Shown here: positions 28,001 through 36,374 of the stretch, piece after piece
Layout: each line of letters begins with the position of its first letter
How positions within the stretch are numbered: position 1 is the first letter of the stretch
DNA from: CAWUIO01 sp963922455
GTDB lineage: Bacteria; Bacteroidota; Bacteroidia; Cytophagales; Microscillaceae
Length of the DNA stretch: 64,000 nucleotides
Direction: 5' to 3'
Assembly (NCBI GenBank): GCA_963922455.1
Contig: CAWUIO010000008.1
Coordinates: forward strand, 1 to 64,000
Notes under the pieces: generated by a model
Database searches by the model: none
What the model saw: only the letters and a program-made list of their open reading frames with translations
Told to the model about the DNA's origin: nothing
Position numbers and translations under genes: made by a program

Positions 28001-28231
28001 GGCCACGGCACTTCCTGTGAGCGGGCCCATATTCCGAAAAAGACCCGCCACAAAAACTTGATTGTCTTTTCCATCAATGGCATACACATCCCCATCGGTA
28101 GCCCACAATTTCTCTTGCAAGGCTTGGGAATACGAAAGGGACAAACTTAGGGAGACAAATGTCCAACTTAATAGGATAATTCGTATCATAGATTTCTTAA
28201 ATAGTACCCTAGGGGTGTTTTTAATTACCAA
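25058..28231 (-). CDS. Secreted beta-propeller protein with fibronectin-like domain and T9SS sorting domain
   Basis: About 1,057 residues. After the signal peptide come repeated units such as VYALLLNFRRSHLYVGGDF, DRIYAGGSFNSANNIP and DTIYIGGNFNRVD through about residue 780, the pattern of delta-60/DUF5122 beta-propellers. An IPT-like segment (VGDTVRITGNFFEGVG) and a fibronectin type III-like module (about 865-960) follow. The end, INIYPNPGTRDMVLDLESL through YKGFIKQ, is a type A T9SS C-terminal domain, so the protein should be secreted across the outer membrane and anchored or released. Starts at 28231 or 28189 (MIRIILLSW) are both possible; the first overlaps the upstream gene by 11 nt. Confidence 0.88.
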   Translation of the reverse strand: MVIKNTPRVLFKKSMIRIILLSWTFVSLSLSLSYSQALQEKLWATDGDVYAIDGKDNQVFVAGLFRNMGPLTGSAVAYQAATDTRITGFPLFNGPVYAISEDGNGGWFVGGDFSMVGDSSVNNLVRLRSDFSIDTSWTVETDGPVYALLLNFRRSHLYVGGDFTQLGSFSRRSLGAVDYITGAVVDNWQFDANGTVYALQFEGFRVAGPGSNRRFQLAVGGDYSSLGGNTNIQNLGSIETGVDINNDRALELFDVNGPVFALKITLLDELAPEGSDNIYFGGSFTSVNGNNNLRNLARFDTDRVLDTSYQPDINGPVYTMETQRNSFALFIGGAFNFYGDLPVNNIAAIDLDDGLIDTGFRGATTDTVFSIFTTEDRIYAGGSFNSANNIPRAQVVAFNRSGDVIDEWGPNLDGSVRVINGNDDLVVMGGVFESAGRLSRRSFAVLDASTGSVTDLDIDLTGGEQIIQDLMVMGDTLFIAGNFREVLGETRRNLAAIRISDFSLLPFNPDVSNIIYALAHTGDTIYIGGNFNRVDAEEREDMAAFRIDTLSQTINLMPFERKFLPGERFVSGVYTIYPYRDKLYVGGGFRFVDEVTDANKVNAFAVLDLATPGFPLDHQGDQNIGFNQSIHNFYGVGDTLFAVGGFDEAWIGVVNEQSNTRVAEKIAAIDISSDTRRVLDWSFLINESGGLEEHIAFDVVQANDDNIYVTGNFTEVNGQAIAGLARFAPLSASPDAFAPQIEGDESGRNFGDLHASGTSLYVGGLFLTANGQNRKGLASYSLTPSPVVQSLDKLVAKVGDTVRITGNFFEGVGRIELNQIPANTFNVINGQEITFILPPGAKTDFAKVFSPTGEASSANLLEVQLQIPANLQVSADSADLLIVTWEDNSTDSTGNEAGYVINRTDVSTNQSQEIQISANTTQYIDNSVLAGTVYYYQIKALSQNSEEFRDSEFSSIVGGVPFTGEIVNATFQTLEQLINIYPNPGTRDMVLDLESLQVPLEEAEWAIFDLQGIEISSQKIKQGFRKVIIPIETLPRGRYFLKLSINRQLIYKGFIKQ

Positions 28232-28988
28232 AGCGAGTTTGTATAATTACTTGATCACCATAAATAATTCGGGTAACTCGCTGCTCGCTGTTGGCAATTC
28301 TTTGAGTAAGCTCCATAAAGGCCCGGGTGTAATATTGCGTGTCGGGCAAAAGTTCATCTAAATTGTTAGCAAATACACCGTCATTTGTACCGCTTAGGAC
28401 TTCGTCGGTGATCACTGTCTGGCTGGAGGCAAAAGGAGAATTAATCTCTGGGTCAGGATTGGTAGACCAAACGTGGCCAATAAACTGTATGATACTCCTT
28501 GGTTCTTCTCCTCTGTATACAAGGGAGTTTAAATTGACCTTTCCTCCTAAGCTCACTGTGTTTTCTTTGATATTGGATGCTCCCGAACTTAAAACCGGAT
28601 TCTCCAATTCTGAAGTAGTAAACTGCACCACCTCGCCCAAAATGATGCGCTCACCGATACGGGCATAGGCTCGCAAAAAATATTGGGTGCTTTTTTCCAA
28701 TTCATTGATATTACTGGTAAAAACTCCAGCCTGAAACTTAGGGCCTAAGTTCGTAAAATTACTATCCGAGAGTTGAGGGTCATCTGTCAAGGACCAAATG
28801 TGCCCATGGGCATCTACTTGACTAGTGGTTATATCAATCAAGTTGCCTTGGACAGTCGTATCAAAAGGATCATTAAACAAAACCAAACCAGTGGCAACCA
28901 AATCTAACTCATCCAAGTTATTTTCACAGGCCCAAAGGTTGGCCAAAATAACTAGGCTTAGAAAACGGATTAGGTATATTTTTTTCAT
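28221..28988 (-). CDS. Lipoprotein with two fibronectin-III-like repeats
   Basis: A 255-residue protein with signal peptide and lipobox near LANLWAC (Cys about 21). Two similar beta-rich modules follow (about 35-125 and 130-250). Each contains a HIWS or HVWS motif followed by a DP pair and ends in an STQYFLRAYA or DTQYYTRAFM strand, typical of the fibronectin-like repeats of Bacteroidota surface lipoproteins. No enzymatic motif is seen. It lies 23 nt after the gene at 29012-29845 and overlaps or abuts the propeller gene, so it belongs to the same leftward operon. The function is unknown; surface binding is inferred. Confidence 0.8.
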   Translation of the reverse strand: MKKIYLIRFLSLVILANLWACENNLDELDLVATGLVLFNDPFDTTVQGNLIDITTSQVDAHGHIWSLTDDPQLSDSNFTNLGPKFQAGVFTSNINELEKSTQYFLRAYARIGERIILGEVVQFTTSELENPVLSSGASNIKENTVSLGGKVNLNSLVYRGEEPRSIIQFIGHVWSTNPDPEINSPFASSQTVITDEVLSGTNDGVFANNLDELLPDTQYYTRAFMELTQRIANSEQRVTRIIYGDQVIIQTRFGN

Positions 28989-29011
28989 ATCACGGGTGTG
29001 TGTAGATTAGT

Positions 29012-29845
29012 TTATAGTTTGAATCGGAGCCCTAAGCGGGGTTGTCTGCCCCAGGGCTCAAAAAAGGGCGTAAAACTTATGGTTTTCTGAGCCATTATCC
29101 GGTACTTTTCGTTGCGGTTTTTGATGCCTTTGAGAAGGGCGAATGTAAATTCGGTCAACCAAATAGCCCCTCCCCCAATAAGTAAAATATCCGAGAACCT
29201 TCGCTGATCTTGAGCCCGGTCTAATAAGCGGCTCCTTTCATCTGCCAGGTTATTTAGCTGGTTAACATCCAAGACCGTGGAGCCGGCTTGGTAATCATCA
29301 TAGTTGGCATCCGACTGAAATCGTAAATACAATCCTGTTCCTACCATACCATAGGCTAAGATGCCTACCCCATAGTACCACTTCTGATTGCCCTCCCGTA
29401 CCTTATAACTACCCAATCCAGGGTATAACAAAGACAACATAGCTTTGCCGGGCCCTCCCAAACGCTCAATCCTTCTCTCCTTATCTAGCAAATCCAGCTT
29501 GGCTTTGATTTCAAAGGCAATGTTTTGCCCCGTAAAGGCCGGGCGGTCTTGCAAATACCGCCACTCAATTACTTTTCCGTAACCGGCTTGAATGCCCTTA
29601 CCAACACTCCCTTGAACATAGTCCAAGCGATAGGGAAATGTTTCGCCTCCATCTTCTGATAAAAAGACTTCTACTTCATATTTGTCATAGCGGCTCCCCT
29701 TGGCCGATAAATCATAATAAATATAAATCTTACGGTCTAAACGATTTAGCTCGGCCTTGATATTGGTAACTTTTACATTGGATTGTGCTACTAGAATATG
29801 AGTACTTAACCCTAATAAAATTAGTAAAATGGAGGTGACTTTCAT
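29012..29845 (-). CDS. Exported protein with membrane-associated C-terminal half
   Basis: A 277-residue protein with a signal peptide ending HILVAQ. Residues about 22-118 form a beta-rich module with IYYDLSAKGSRYDKYEV, FLSEDGGETFPYRL, GSVGKGIQAGYGKVIEW, a pattern common to Bacteroidota exported proteins that sense or assemble surface structures. The second half has two hydrophobic segments (YYGVGILAYGMVGTGLYL, ILLIGGGAIWLTEFTFALL) and resembles DUF5683-type membrane proteins. It is the first gene of the leftward cluster ending at the caspase partners. Its promoter should lie in the AT-rich 29846-30050 region. Confidence 0.72.
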   Translation of the reverse strand: MKVTSILLILLGLSTHILVAQSNVKVTNIKAELNRLDRKIYIYYDLSAKGSRYDKYEVEVFLSEDGGETFPYRLDYVQGSVGKGIQAGYGKVIEWRYLQDRPAFTGQNIAFEIKAKLDLLDKERRIERLGGPGKAMLSLLYPGLGSYKVREGNQKWYYGVGILAYGMVGTGLYLRFQSDANYDDYQAGSTVLDVNQLNNLADERSRLLDRAQDQRRFSDILLIGGGAIWLTEFTFALLKGIKNRNEKYRIMAQKTISFTPFFEPWGRQPRLGLRFKL

Positions 29846-30056
29846 ACGTAGGTAATGTTTTCCTTATAATTGCCTACAAATTATGCAAAAAACCTCAACA
29901 ATAGCAATCTACTTTACCTTGTTAAGCCATTAATTATCCTGGTTTCTCCTAAAAACAAGGAGGAGATACGAATAGGGATGCTTTCCATCTCCCTGAGGAA
30001 TTTTAGCCTAGGACTGCGGGGGCCTATCAAAATTCCTCCCAAACATGCACAATAAA

Positions 30057-30111
30057 AAACGCTCCATTACATCCCTCTAAGCCCATGCTTTGGAGAGTAA
30101 TGGAGTGTTTT
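30057..30111 (-). terminator. Long hairpin terminator of the DUF4476 gene
   Basis: AAACGCTCCATTAC (30057-30070) pairs with GTAATGGAGTGTTT (30097-30110) with one G-T wobble, and inner bases pair partially. An A-rich run to the left supplies the U tract for leftward transcription, and Ts on the right may make it bidirectional. It lies 32 nt beyond the stop codon at 30143. Confidence 0.75.
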
Positions 30112-30142
30112 CTGGTTAAAATACCTTTCGCTTGTAAGGGAT

Positions 30143-31288
30143 TTATCGGTCTTGGGTAGAGGAGCTTCTTCGTTCTCTGATATAATTTAACAACTTATCC
30201 CGGTCACTGCTAAACCTTAGGCCATCGCCTACCTTATAATAATTATCCCGATCGTGGCAATAATCATAAGCCCATTTGGCTACACTCAACTGGGTTTTGG
30301 AGAATGAAAACAGGGACACTATTTGACGTACTTGATCGGCACCAATACAGCCCTTAGACTCCACGATCGTTTTAAATAAATTAGCTTTATTATCATCAAA
30401 GCTCGTCTGCTTAATCCGGGTTTTAATTTCCTCAAATTCGCTAGCGGGGATAGCACAATGGGTATTTTCCCAACGTCCAGGCTGTCCCGGCGATCCTTTA
30501 CTCAAAATACGTCTAAGCATGGATTTCCCCCCCGATGAAGGTATCATTTGGTAAAAAGCATTTGAGTTTTGTATATCAAATAGATTGGACATACTCATTT
30601 TTACCCAAGCCAAACGGTTTTCTTCTTGATTAAGTAAAGACCCCAAACGCATCACTTGGGCTACGGCAAAACAAGGATCCCCGGCCGCATCTTGCAATTG
30701 GTTAATCCGGTCAACCTCCAAAGACTCCTCCTGAACATCCCGTACCAATCGATTAAATGCATCTTCACTCATGATGCCCGAACAACGGGTATTGCCTTGA
30801 TAATATCGGTAATCTGGGTAATTCCAATCGGGGAAACGGCTGTCGGGAGGCAAGTTGGGTGCGCCGGGTTGGTCCCGGGGATTATCTGGATTACTTGCTT
30901 GTCCGGGCCGGGTAGAAGACTCTCCCGATTTGATGGCATCGTGCAAGCGCATCACTATAGATAAATGCTCAAAGCTGTCGTACACATCATAAAATTCATC
31001 CGGATTAGTTACCCGGTCAAAGGCTTCCAAAGCAAATTGCATGCGGTCATAATCGTCGGTAAATGTTTGGGCCAATGATCTTACTTGACTTACACTCACA
31101 CAATTGCTTCTTAAAAAATTGCGCGCCTTTTCTAGGCGGCTCTGATTGCTGACCGACTGTTGCATAGCATTCCGTATTTGAGTGATCCGATAGACCGCAT
31201 TGGCCCCTTCACACGTGCTGGACGGAAATTGGGCCCAGGCCGTATCCGCAAACCAAAATAGTAGGAAGAATAGTAGTATATGTCTCAT
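30143..31288 (-). CDS. Exported protein with repeated DUF4476-like domains
   Basis: Starting at MRHILLFFLLFWFADTAWAQ (31288), the product has a signal peptide and about 381 residues. It contains three copies of a roughly 90-residue helical domain of the DUF4476 type (about 25-130, 175-260 and 280-370), each with a cysteine followed by a V-x-Q-V motif: NCVSVSQVRSLAQ, DPCFAVAQVMRL and GCIGADQVRQIV. A Pro/Asn-rich linker separates the first two. DUF4476 proteins are Bacteroidota specialities of unknown role. An extension to 31369 is open but lacks signal character. It has its own terminator. Confidence 0.82.
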   Translation of the reverse strand: MRHILLFFLLFWFADTAWAQFPSSTCEGANAVYRITQIRNAMQQSVSNQSRLEKARNFLRSNCVSVSQVRSLAQTFTDDYDRMQFALEAFDRVTNPDEFYDVYDSFEHLSIVMRLHDAIKSGESSTRPGQASNPDNPRDQPGAPNLPPDSRFPDWNYPDYRYYQGNTRCSGIMSEDAFNRLVRDVQEESLEVDRINQLQDAAGDPCFAVAQVMRLGSLLNQEENRLAWVKMSMSNLFDIQNSNAFYQMIPSSGGKSMLRRILSKGSPGQPGRWENTHCAIPASEFEEIKTRIKQTSFDDNKANLFKTIVESKGCIGADQVRQIVSLFSFSKTQLSVAKWAYDYCHDRDNYYKVGDGLRFSSDRDKLLNYIRERRSSSTQDR

Positions 31289-31410
31289 AGGGCAAGGTTT
31301 ATTATCAAAACTGTATAATCTATATCTACCTTTACGAGATTTTATTAGCTTCATACTAGTAAAAACCAAAGCTTAACACGGCATTAATAAGCCATTAACA
31401 GATATTATTT

Positions 31411-31543
31411 GGGGCTTCCCCGCGCCAGGATAGTAGGTGCCATAATTAGCTAGTACCTGGCCGCGCGGGTCGGGCTCTCGCTACTCGCTGCCTTTCCCCA
31501 CCAGGCCCCCACGAGCTCAAACAGGCCGCTCCATCCCTAAGCC
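31411..31543 (-). repeat. Structured intergenic element, copy 7 (type B)
   Basis: A full 133-bp copy, the longest in the window, with its head on the right. P1 is GGCTT/AAGCC, the P2 covarying pair is G-C, the R/N pair is G/G and P3 is CCCGCGC/GCGCGGG. The 37-nt loop can extend the stem with CCAGG/CCTGG. It sits in the 574-bp divergent gap between the DUF4476 gene and a lipoprotein gene. The rest of that gap (31544-31862) holds no gene that I can support. Confidence 0.93.
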
Positions 31544-31862
31544 ATGCTACACATAGTAAAATCTGGATAAACCCCTAAAAAAGCAAATTATATGGCCCCA
31601 TTCTGGGAAAAAAACTCCCTTTTTGACACGTTAATCCCTATTCTAAACCCTCTTAGAAGTCAAAAAAATCAAAGAGAAAGCCCGCTGGCTCCTATACAAA
31701 GAAAATATACGCACTTAACAATTTGTAAGCGAGGGTATTTTTTTAGAAAACCTGCCAAGAGTCACTCATGTATGTTTTACAAGTCCTTCGTCTTATTCAG
31801 CCCCAACTGCGGACAAGGCTTTGCGTGAGTGGTAATAGAGATATGTTCTACACAAAAACTAA

Positions 31863-32600
31863 ATGACTTTAATGAAAAAGCTTAATTATTCTTGGATCCT
31901 AGGACTGGCTATTTTATTCAACCTAGGGGCTTGTAGTGAAGACGACGCAACGCCTGATGCCGGCTCAACATCCTTGTGTACCGACTCGAGCCAAATTGTT
32001 CTCACGGAGTCGGATGGGCTTTTGGTAGCCGAAGTGGAAAGTGCCATTATTAGCGAAGGCTGGGTCTTAAGAAATGATATTGCCGACTTTACCGGTAGTG
32101 CCTTCTTGGTATGGGACGGGGGCAGTCAAAATAATAATCCGGGCAATGGTTTGTTAACGTATAAACTCCAAATCACCAACCCAGGCACGTATCAATTGTC
32201 TATCCGTTCTTATATTGCTCAAGGGGATGACAATACCGAACACAATGATGTCTGGGTACGCTTTCCCGACGCCGATGACTTCTTTGGGCAAAAAAACAAT
32301 AGCATTGTTTATCCTAAAGGAAGTGGCAAAACCCCTGAACCCAATGGTTCGGGCAAAGAGGGTTGGTTCAAATCATACATGAACCAATTAGACAAATGGA
32401 GCTGGCGAACTTCTACCAGTGATCATGATGCCCACAGTATCTTTGCTACTTTCAATAATGCTGGCACCTATACTTTGGAGCTTTCCGGTCGTTCTCCCGG
32501 ATTTGCCATTGACCGCATTGTGTTATTTCAAGAAAGTATGACCAGTGAAGATGCCGCCCAGGAATCTTCTCAGGCAGAAAGCATGAGCTCTTGCCAATAG
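31863..32600 (+). CDS. Lipoprotein with carbohydrate-binding-like beta domain
   Basis: A 245-residue protein with a lipobox in ILFNLGAC. The body (about 45-230) has VAEVESAIISEGWVLRN, LLTYKLQITNPGTYQLSIRS, VWVRFPDADDFFG and AGTYTLELSGRSPGFAIDRIVL. This is the strand pattern of carbohydrate-binding jelly-roll modules such as those ending GH115-type enzymes; sugar binding is inferred, with no catalytic domain present. The likely true start is the second ATG at 31872 (MKKLNYSWILG). It is enclosed on both sides by structured repeats and ends in a strong terminator. Confidence 0.75.
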   Translation: MTLMKKLNYSWILGLAILFNLGACSEDDATPDAGSTSLCTDSSQIVLTESDGLLVAEVESAIISEGWVLRNDIADFTGSAFLVWDGGSQNNNPGNGLLTYKLQITNPGTYQLSIRSYIAQGDDNTEHNDVWVRFPDADDFFGQKNNSIVYPKGSGKTPEPNGSGKEGWFKSYMNQLDKWSWRTSTSDHDAHSIFATFNNAGTYTLELSGRSPGFAIDRIVLFQESMTSEDAAQESSQAESMSSCQ

Positions 32601-32626
32601 TTTCAGTAAAGATTGTCCTTCATACC

Positions 32627-32658
32627 TACCAGGCTGCTTTGCAGCCTGGTATTTTTTT
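32627..32658 (+). terminator. Strong intrinsic terminator after the lipoprotein gene
   Basis: TACCAGGCTGC pairs perfectly with GCAGCCTGGTA across a TTT loop, followed by seven T residues, 26 nt after the stop codon. Confidence 0.92.
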
Positions 32659-32756
32659 AAAGCGGCTAGCCCTCACCCCGCTCATGAGATCATACAGAAA
32701 CCCTACATCGTTTTTCTATCCTCTTTACTCACATCCCAGCACCCAAGCCCCCAATT

Positions 32757-32885
32757 GGCTGAGGGATAGAGCGGCCTGTTTGAGCTCGCCGCTGGTGCGC
32801 GCGTAGGCCAGCGAGTAGCGAAAGCCCGACCCCGGCGCCCCTATCGTTGATTTGGCTCCCAAACTACAAAGCCGGGGGCAGCCCC
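32757..32885 (+). repeat. Structured intergenic element, copy 8 (type A)
   Basis: A full 129-bp copy reading left to right. P1 is GGCTG/CAGCC, the P2 covarying pair is G-C, the R/N pair is A/A and P3 is CCCCGGC/GCCGGGG around 34 nt. The capping hairpin is well formed here: CGCTGG pairs with CCAGCG inside a CTCGC/GCGAG context. It lies between two rightward genes, after the terminator of the first. Confidence 0.94.
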
Positions 32886-32956
32886 AAGTCTTTTTCTAAT
32901 AAAAATTATTCCCAGTAAAGTACCATTTACTTCATGAAAAATCATTAGGGCTTTTG

Positions 32957-32964
32957 TATATTTG
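32957..32964 (+). promoter_or_regulatory. Candidate Bacteroidota -7 promoter element for the tricorn-like gene
   Basis: TATATTTG matches the TAnnTTTG consensus recognised by the Bacteroidota primary sigma factor and lies 52 nt before the ATG at 33016. No good TTTG -33 box is visible at the usual spacing. Confidence 0.35.
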
Positions 32965-33015
32965 TTTAATAGACCTTACACAAGGGAAATTTTGCCATCC
33001 AAACCACTATAATTT

Positions 33016-36000
33016 ATGAGATTAAAGATTACGCACTTTTTGGGCATCTTACTTAGTATGGCCCTTTCTTTTACCACCCAAGCCCAATCAGACGATATGT
33101 TGCTTAGGCACCCAGCCCTTAGCTCAGATGGGTCTCAAATAGCCTTTTCGTATCAAGGAGATATTTGGAAAGTACCGGCATCGGGTGGTTTTGCCCGTCG
33201 TTTGACTATCCACGAAGCCTATGAAGGGATGCCTGCTTGGAGTCCTAATGACCAAAAAATTGCTTTTGCCGGAGACCGTTATGGCAATGATGATATTTAT
33301 GTCATGAATGCCGAATATGGTATGCCCCAACGCATAACCTACCACAGTACGGCCGACCAATTTCCGGTGTGGATGAGCGAAAACCAGCTACTCTTTGAAA
33401 CCCGTCGCAACTTTGCCCAAGTGGAGCGAGAAAGAGAAGTATATCAGGTTGCCGCCCAAGGTGGTACTCCATTTCGTAAATTAGATGCGGTTGGGTTTCA
33501 TCCTCAGGTATCGCCCAATGGTCGTTTTATTGCTTTTGAGCGCCGCAATTGCCGTATTGTCCGGGAAGCTTACCAAGGACCGGCCAACCGGGATATCTGG
33601 GTTTACGACACTCAAGAAAATGCCTATCACCCCATTAGCACCTTTGATGGACAAGATATTTACCCGCAATGGGGAGATGATCAAACCTTGTATTACCTCA
33701 GTGCATCAAATGGTCGCTATAATATTGTCAAACACCGCTTGGATGCTTCGGGAAAAGCTACGGGTAGTCCCCAGGCCCTGACCTCACACACCGACGAAGG
33801 GATCCGCTATTTTGATGTTTCTCGTAATGGGCAAAAAATTGTGTATGCCCACAAAATGGACATTATGCTGATGAATGCCGATGGAAGCAATAGCCAACAG
33901 GTGTCTATTAAGCTGCCCCAAGATTATCGTTTTGACCCTATGGAGCGAAAGACTTTCACGCGGAGTGCTTCGGAGTATAGCCTTTCTCCGAATGGCAAAC
34001 AGATTGCCTTCGTAGTCCGGGGAGAGATTTTCCTGATGATGAATGACAAGGAGGTAAAGAAAACGGTTCGCTTGACCGACCACCCGGCCCGGGACCGGGA
34101 TGTCAACTGGCTCAATGATTCGGTCTTGGTTTTTCGCTCCGACCGAAAAGGCAATTACGATATGTATGCCCTCAGGTCTAGTGACCCAGAGACCCCTCAT
34201 TTATTTAGGAGTCTTAAACACGAAGTGCTTGCCCTTACCAATACCCCCGAGGATGAGAGTAGTATTGCCATCGCTCCAAATTCCCAAAAGATTGCCTTTC
34301 GCCGGAAGAGAGCTCAGTTGCTAACCGCCGACATTAGTAGCAAGCTTCAATTGAGCAATGAAAAGACCTTATCCGACACTTGGTCATCGGCCAATGGCGT
34401 AAACTGGAGCCCCGATAGCCAATGGTTGGCCTATTCCCAAGCCGATCTAGACTTTAATAATGAAGTGTACATCCAAGCTGCCGATGGAAGCCGCCCCCCA
34501 GCCAATGTAAGCTTTCACCCCCGTACCGACAATAGCCCCGTATGGAGCCCCGACGGAAAAAAGCTAGGGTTTTTATCAATCCGTAACAACGGCGATGCCG
34601 ATGTTTGGTTTGTATGGCTACGCAAGGCCGACTGGGAAAAAACCCAAACCGAATGGAAAGAAGACAAGTACATGGAAGACGATGCCTCGGATAAGAAGAA
34701 AAAAGACCGGTCTAAGAACGTTCCTGCCGTACAAATTAATTTTGAAGATATGCACGAGCGCTTAGTTCAAGTAACGCGCGTACCCGGCAATGAATATGGC
34801 TTACAAATCGGTAAAAATGGGGAGTACTTCTACTTTTTCAGCAATGGCGGGGGAAGGACCGGAAGCACCGGGACCCCTGCCCTCCACAAGATCAAGTGGG
34901 ACGGAACCGAACTCAAAACCCTAGCCTCCAATCTGAGGGGAGCCGGTAGCCTTCGTATGGACAAAAGTGGTAAAAAGTTATATATGCGTAACGGGAGAGG
35001 AAACATCCAAAGCCTGAGTACTTCGGGAGGCAAAGCCAGCACACTGGCTTTCTCAGCCCGTATGCAAATTAACTATGTCGAGGAAAGGGAACAGATCTTT
35101 AAGGAAGCTACCCGCGCCCTAGACCTGGGCTTTTACGACCCACAATACCACGGCCAAGATTGGGAAGCCCTTAAAGCCAAGTATATGCCCCGGGCCATGG
35201 CTGCCAGTACCCAACGGGACTTCCGGGATATGTTCAACGAGATGCTGGGCCAACTGAATGCCAGCCATATGGGAATGTATGGCGGGGATCGTACGGAAAC
35301 CCAAGTAGAACGTACCGGTTTGCTGGGTATTGAAGTTATGCCCGATAGCAAGGGAATGAAGATTACCCGCATCGTGCCCGGTTCTCCAGCCGATCGGCAA
35401 GAATCTAAGCTCCAAGTGGGGGAAATTATTAGGGCTGTAGATGGACATTCTATCAACCCAGACGAGAATTTTTGGGACCTTTTAGTTGACAAAGCCGATC
35501 AAACGAACCTGCTCACCGTGGAGGGGCTTTCAAAACAAAGCCGGGAAGTCCGCATTCGTCCTGTGCGTAGTTTACGTGTACAACTTTATGAAGAATGGGT
35601 CAAGGCCCGCAAAAAGCTAACCGAAGAATACTCAGGTGGCAGATTGGGCTATGTGCACATCCAGGGAATGAATTGGACTAGTTTTGAGCGCTTCGAGCGC
35701 GAACTAGCCGCTAGTGGCTCCGGAAAAGAAGGACTTATCTTTGATGTCCGCTTCAACGGGGGAGGTTGGACCACCGATATGCTGATGGCCGTCTTGAATG
35801 TGCGCCAACACGCCTACACAATCCCCCGGGGCGCGGCCACAAACCTCAAGGCTGAGCACAACAAATTTAGCAATTACTATCCCTACGGCGAGCGTTTGCC
35901 TTTGTCATCTTGGACAAAGCCCTCAGCCGCCCTTTGTAATTATAGTAGCTATTCCAATGCTGAGATTTTCTCGCATGCCTACAAGCATTTAGACCATGGC

Positions 36001-36267
36001 ACCTTGATCGGTACCCCAACGTTTGGGGCTGTTATTTCCACGGGGGGTACCCGTTTGATTGATGGCTCTTTGGTACGGATGCCTTTCCGGGCTTGGTATG
36101 TGAAGGCTACGGGCGAAAATATGGAGCACGGTCCGGCCGTACCCGATGTTATGGTAGATAACCGTCCCGACAGCAAGGCCCAAAACCGGGATGAGCAATT
36201 GAAAAAAGCCGTAGAAGTACTGCTCGATGAAATTGGACAAACCAGTGGTAAAAACTCCCGGGATTAG
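33016..36267 (+). CDS. Exported tricorn-like protease (S41 family) with beta-propellers and PDZ domain
   Basis: A 1,083-residue protein with a signal peptide (ending FTTQAQ). Two N-terminal propeller regions are built from repeats such as ALSSDGSQIAFSYQGDIWKV and PAWSPNDQKIAFAGDRYGN (about 30-330 and 330-620). A PDZ domain (about 770-850, TRIVPGSPADRQESKLQVGE) and a C-terminal S41 protease core follow. The nucleophile serine lies in the NYSSYSNAEIFSHAY segment near residue 978, preceded by LIFDVRFNGGGWTTDM. Tricorn-type enzymes degrade peptides, with substrates gated by the propellers; export suggests a periplasmic or extracellular role. It has its own terminator and candidate promoter. Confidence 0.93.
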   Translation: MRLKITHFLGILLSMALSFTTQAQSDDMLLRHPALSSDGSQIAFSYQGDIWKVPASGGFARRLTIHEAYEGMPAWSPNDQKIAFAGDRYGNDDIYVMNAEYGMPQRITYHSTADQFPVWMSENQLLFETRRNFAQVEREREVYQVAAQGGTPFRKLDAVGFHPQVSPNGRFIAFERRNCRIVREAYQGPANRDIWVYDTQENAYHPISTFDGQDIYPQWGDDQTLYYLSASNGRYNIVKHRLDASGKATGSPQALTSHTDEGIRYFDVSRNGQKIVYAHKMDIMLMNADGSNSQQVSIKLPQDYRFDPMERKTFTRSASEYSLSPNGKQIAFVVRGEIFLMMNDKEVKKTVRLTDHPARDRDVNWLNDSVLVFRSDRKGNYDMYALRSSDPETPHLFRSLKHEVLALTNTPEDESSIAIAPNSQKIAFRRKRAQLLTADISSKLQLSNEKTLSDTWSSANGVNWSPDSQWLAYSQADLDFNNEVYIQAADGSRPPANVSFHPRTDNSPVWSPDGKKLGFLSIRNNGDADVWFVWLRKADWEKTQTEWKEDKYMEDDASDKKKKDRSKNVPAVQINFEDMHERLVQVTRVPGNEYGLQIGKNGEYFYFFSNGGGRTGSTGTPALHKIKWDGTELKTLASNLRGAGSLRMDKSGKKLYMRNGRGNIQSLSTSGGKASTLAFSARMQINYVEEREQIFKEATRALDLGFYDPQYHGQDWEALKAKYMPRAMAASTQRDFRDMFNEMLGQLNASHMGMYGGDRTETQVERTGLLGIEVMPDSKGMKITRIVPGSPADRQESKLQVGEIIRAVDGHSINPDENFWDLLVDKADQTNLLTVEGLSKQSREVRIRPVRSLRVQLYEEWVKARKKLTEEYSGGRLGYVHIQGMNWTSFERFERELAASGSGKEGLIFDVRFNGGGWTTDMLMAVLNVRQHAYTIPRGAATNLKAEHNKFSNYYPYGERLPLSSWTKPSAALCNYSSYSNAEIFSHAYKHLDHGTLIGTPTFGAVISTGGTRLIDGSLVRMPFRAWYVKATGENMEHGPAVPDVMVDNRPDSKAQNRDEQLKKAVEVLLDEIGQTSGKNSRD

Positions 36268-36289
36268 CCCAGTTTTTTTAATAAACAAG

Positions 36290-36324
36290 ATCCCTGAGGT
36301 ATTGAAACCTCAGGGATTTTTTTT
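36290..36324 (+). terminator. Intrinsic terminator after the tricorn-like gene
   Basis: TCCCTGAGGT pairs with ACCTCAGGGA across ATTGAA, followed by an eight-T run, 24 nt after the stop codon. Confidence 0.9.
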
Positions 36325-36374
36325 GCAACCCTAGCTATGGCCTCCGGTCTTTGGAGTAAAAACCAATAAACTCC

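Noticed and set aside
31592..31828. 78-residue rightward open frame in the gap before the lipoprotein gene
   Set aside because: Composition is not protein-like, there is no family resemblance and it spans the expected promoter region.
33784..34200. Long antisense open frames inside the tricorn-like, smc and LruC genes
   Set aside because: They mirror strongly supported genes on the other strand and have no independent motifs.
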